6,732 nt of DNA from an uncultured Desulfovibrio sp. (GTDB lineage: Bacteria; Desulfobacterota; Desulfovibrionia; Desulfovibrionales; Desulfovibrionaceae): positions 1-6,732 of the forward strand of contig URHE01000097.1 in assembly GCA_900547595.1 (NCBI GenBank), written 5' to 3'. Both the position numbers and the translations under genes were made by a program. The notes beneath the pieces were generated by a model that was not told the origin of the DNA, ran no database searches, and saw nothing but the letters and a program-made list of their open reading frames with translations. Shown piece by piece: positions 6,209-6,732 of this stretch (the first letter of the stretch is position 1; the number at the start of each line of letters is the position of its first letter).

Positions 6209-6732
6209 TTAGTGGTTGTCGCCGCGCTCCGAACAGTGGGCGAGCGAGGCGCCCAAAAGCTCGAAACAGGGCTGAAGTTCGGGGCGTCGGGAAAATTCGG
6301 CCATGAGCTCGTTCTGGCTGCGGCGCTGCCGGGGGGCCACGATGTCCAGCGCGGGCGCGTTGCCGCCGCAATAGGCCGCCAGCGCGCCTTCCAGCGCGGC
6401 GCGATGCTTTTCCAGCTGATGCACCAGCTCGCGCGCGGGCGCATGCAGGCGCAAGCCTTCGGGCCGCCACTCCACTTCCAGACCCCTCAGGGCGTGCAGG
6501 GGGGGCGCCTGGCGTCCCGCCTCGTGCTCGGCGGCGCAGAACGCGCAGAACGAGGTCCAGTCCGGCTGGCATCCGTGTGGAGATGCCGCGTTCCGCGCAT
6601 CGGGCGGTTCCGGCCCGGTTTCCGGCTCCCGCGTGGCCGGTTCCGGCGAAGGGGCTGCCGGCTCCGGCGCGGACGGCGCCGGCGCCGTTTCCCGTGGCGC
6701 GCCGGTTGCGGCGGAAGCGGGCGCGGGGGGCT
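6209..6732 (-). CDS. dnaX: DNA polymerase III gamma/tau subunit, C-terminal part (5' end outside window)
   Basis: This is the clamp-loader subunit of the replicative polymerase. Only the last 173 codons are here; the frame is open through the right edge, so the AAA+ ATPase part lies beyond. The visible part starts with a Pro/Ala/Glu-rich flexible linker (residues 1-45 of the fragment) typical of the tau region. A compact C-terminal domain follows, beginning around DWTSFCAFC (57-65 of the fragment), with a C54/C62/C65 cluster and helical segments to the end (ERGDNH). The identity rests on this architecture and on the conserved dnaX-ybaB-recR gene order, since the diagnostic ATPase motifs are not visible. 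The stop is 33 nt before ybaB, so the three genes are probably co-transcribed. Confidence 0.82.
   Translation of the reverse strand, partial: PPAPASAATGAPRETAPAPSAPEPAAPSPEPATREPETGPEPPDARNAASPHGCQPDWTSFCAFCAAEHEAGRQAPPLHALRGLEVEWRPEGLRLHAPARELVHQLEKHRAALEGALAAYCGGNAPALDIVAPRQRRSQNELMAEFSRRPELQPCFELLGASLAHCSERGDNH

Noticed and set aside
6159..6572. A 137-codon minus-strand frame beginning within dnaX
   Set aside because: It overlaps the dnaX C-terminus and the start of ybaB in another frame; its Arg/Ala-rich translation looks like a shadow.

Overview
The window looks like a chromosomal segment of a sulfate-reducing Desulfovibrio (Desulfovibrionaceae). The base composition is GC-rich by eye. 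The clearest taxonomic marker is a two-haem, multi-cysteine protein that I recognise as split-Soret cytochrome c, described from Desulfovibrio desulfuricans. I saw no insertion sequence, tRNA or rRNA gene, CRISPR array or prophage gene.

Layout, left to right. Positions 1-151 hold the tail of dnaK transcription and a strong terminator hairpin. dnaK (Hsp70, 638 aa) runs leftward from 2068 to 152. A 392-bp divergent intergenic region follows (2069-2460). The split-Soret cytochrome gene runs rightward (2461-3300). It converges on a leftward methyl-accepting chemotaxis protein gene (3441-5015), and two hairpin terminators lie between them. The mcp gene has a long leader with four predicted hairpins and a very good flagellar sigma-28 (FliA) promoter match at 5194-5220. 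From 5265 to the right edge is the leftward block dnaX (3' part only), then the ybaB/ebfC nucleoid protein gene, then recR, which is the gene order seen in many bacteria.

How the genes work together. dnaX, ybaB and recR form one probable operon for replication and recombinational repair; ybaB and recR are separated by only 2 nt. dnaK stands alone, with no grpE, dnaJ or hrcA gene beside it in this window. The cytochrome is a periplasmic redox protein with a twin-arginine-type signal. The chemoreceptor has almost no periplasmic domain and carries a cytoplasmic PAS-type domain with a clustered cysteine motif, so it probably senses an internal redox, metal or metabolic cue. Its sigma-28 promoter would tie its expression to late flagellar genes.

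The points most worth a second look are the cysteine-bearing PAS domain, the sigma-28 promoter with its structured leader, the cytochrome, a RecR whose Toprim region departs from the usual pattern, and a UUCG hairpin next to the ybaB ribosome binding site. I did not find convincing evidence for a wholly new multi-gene system here.
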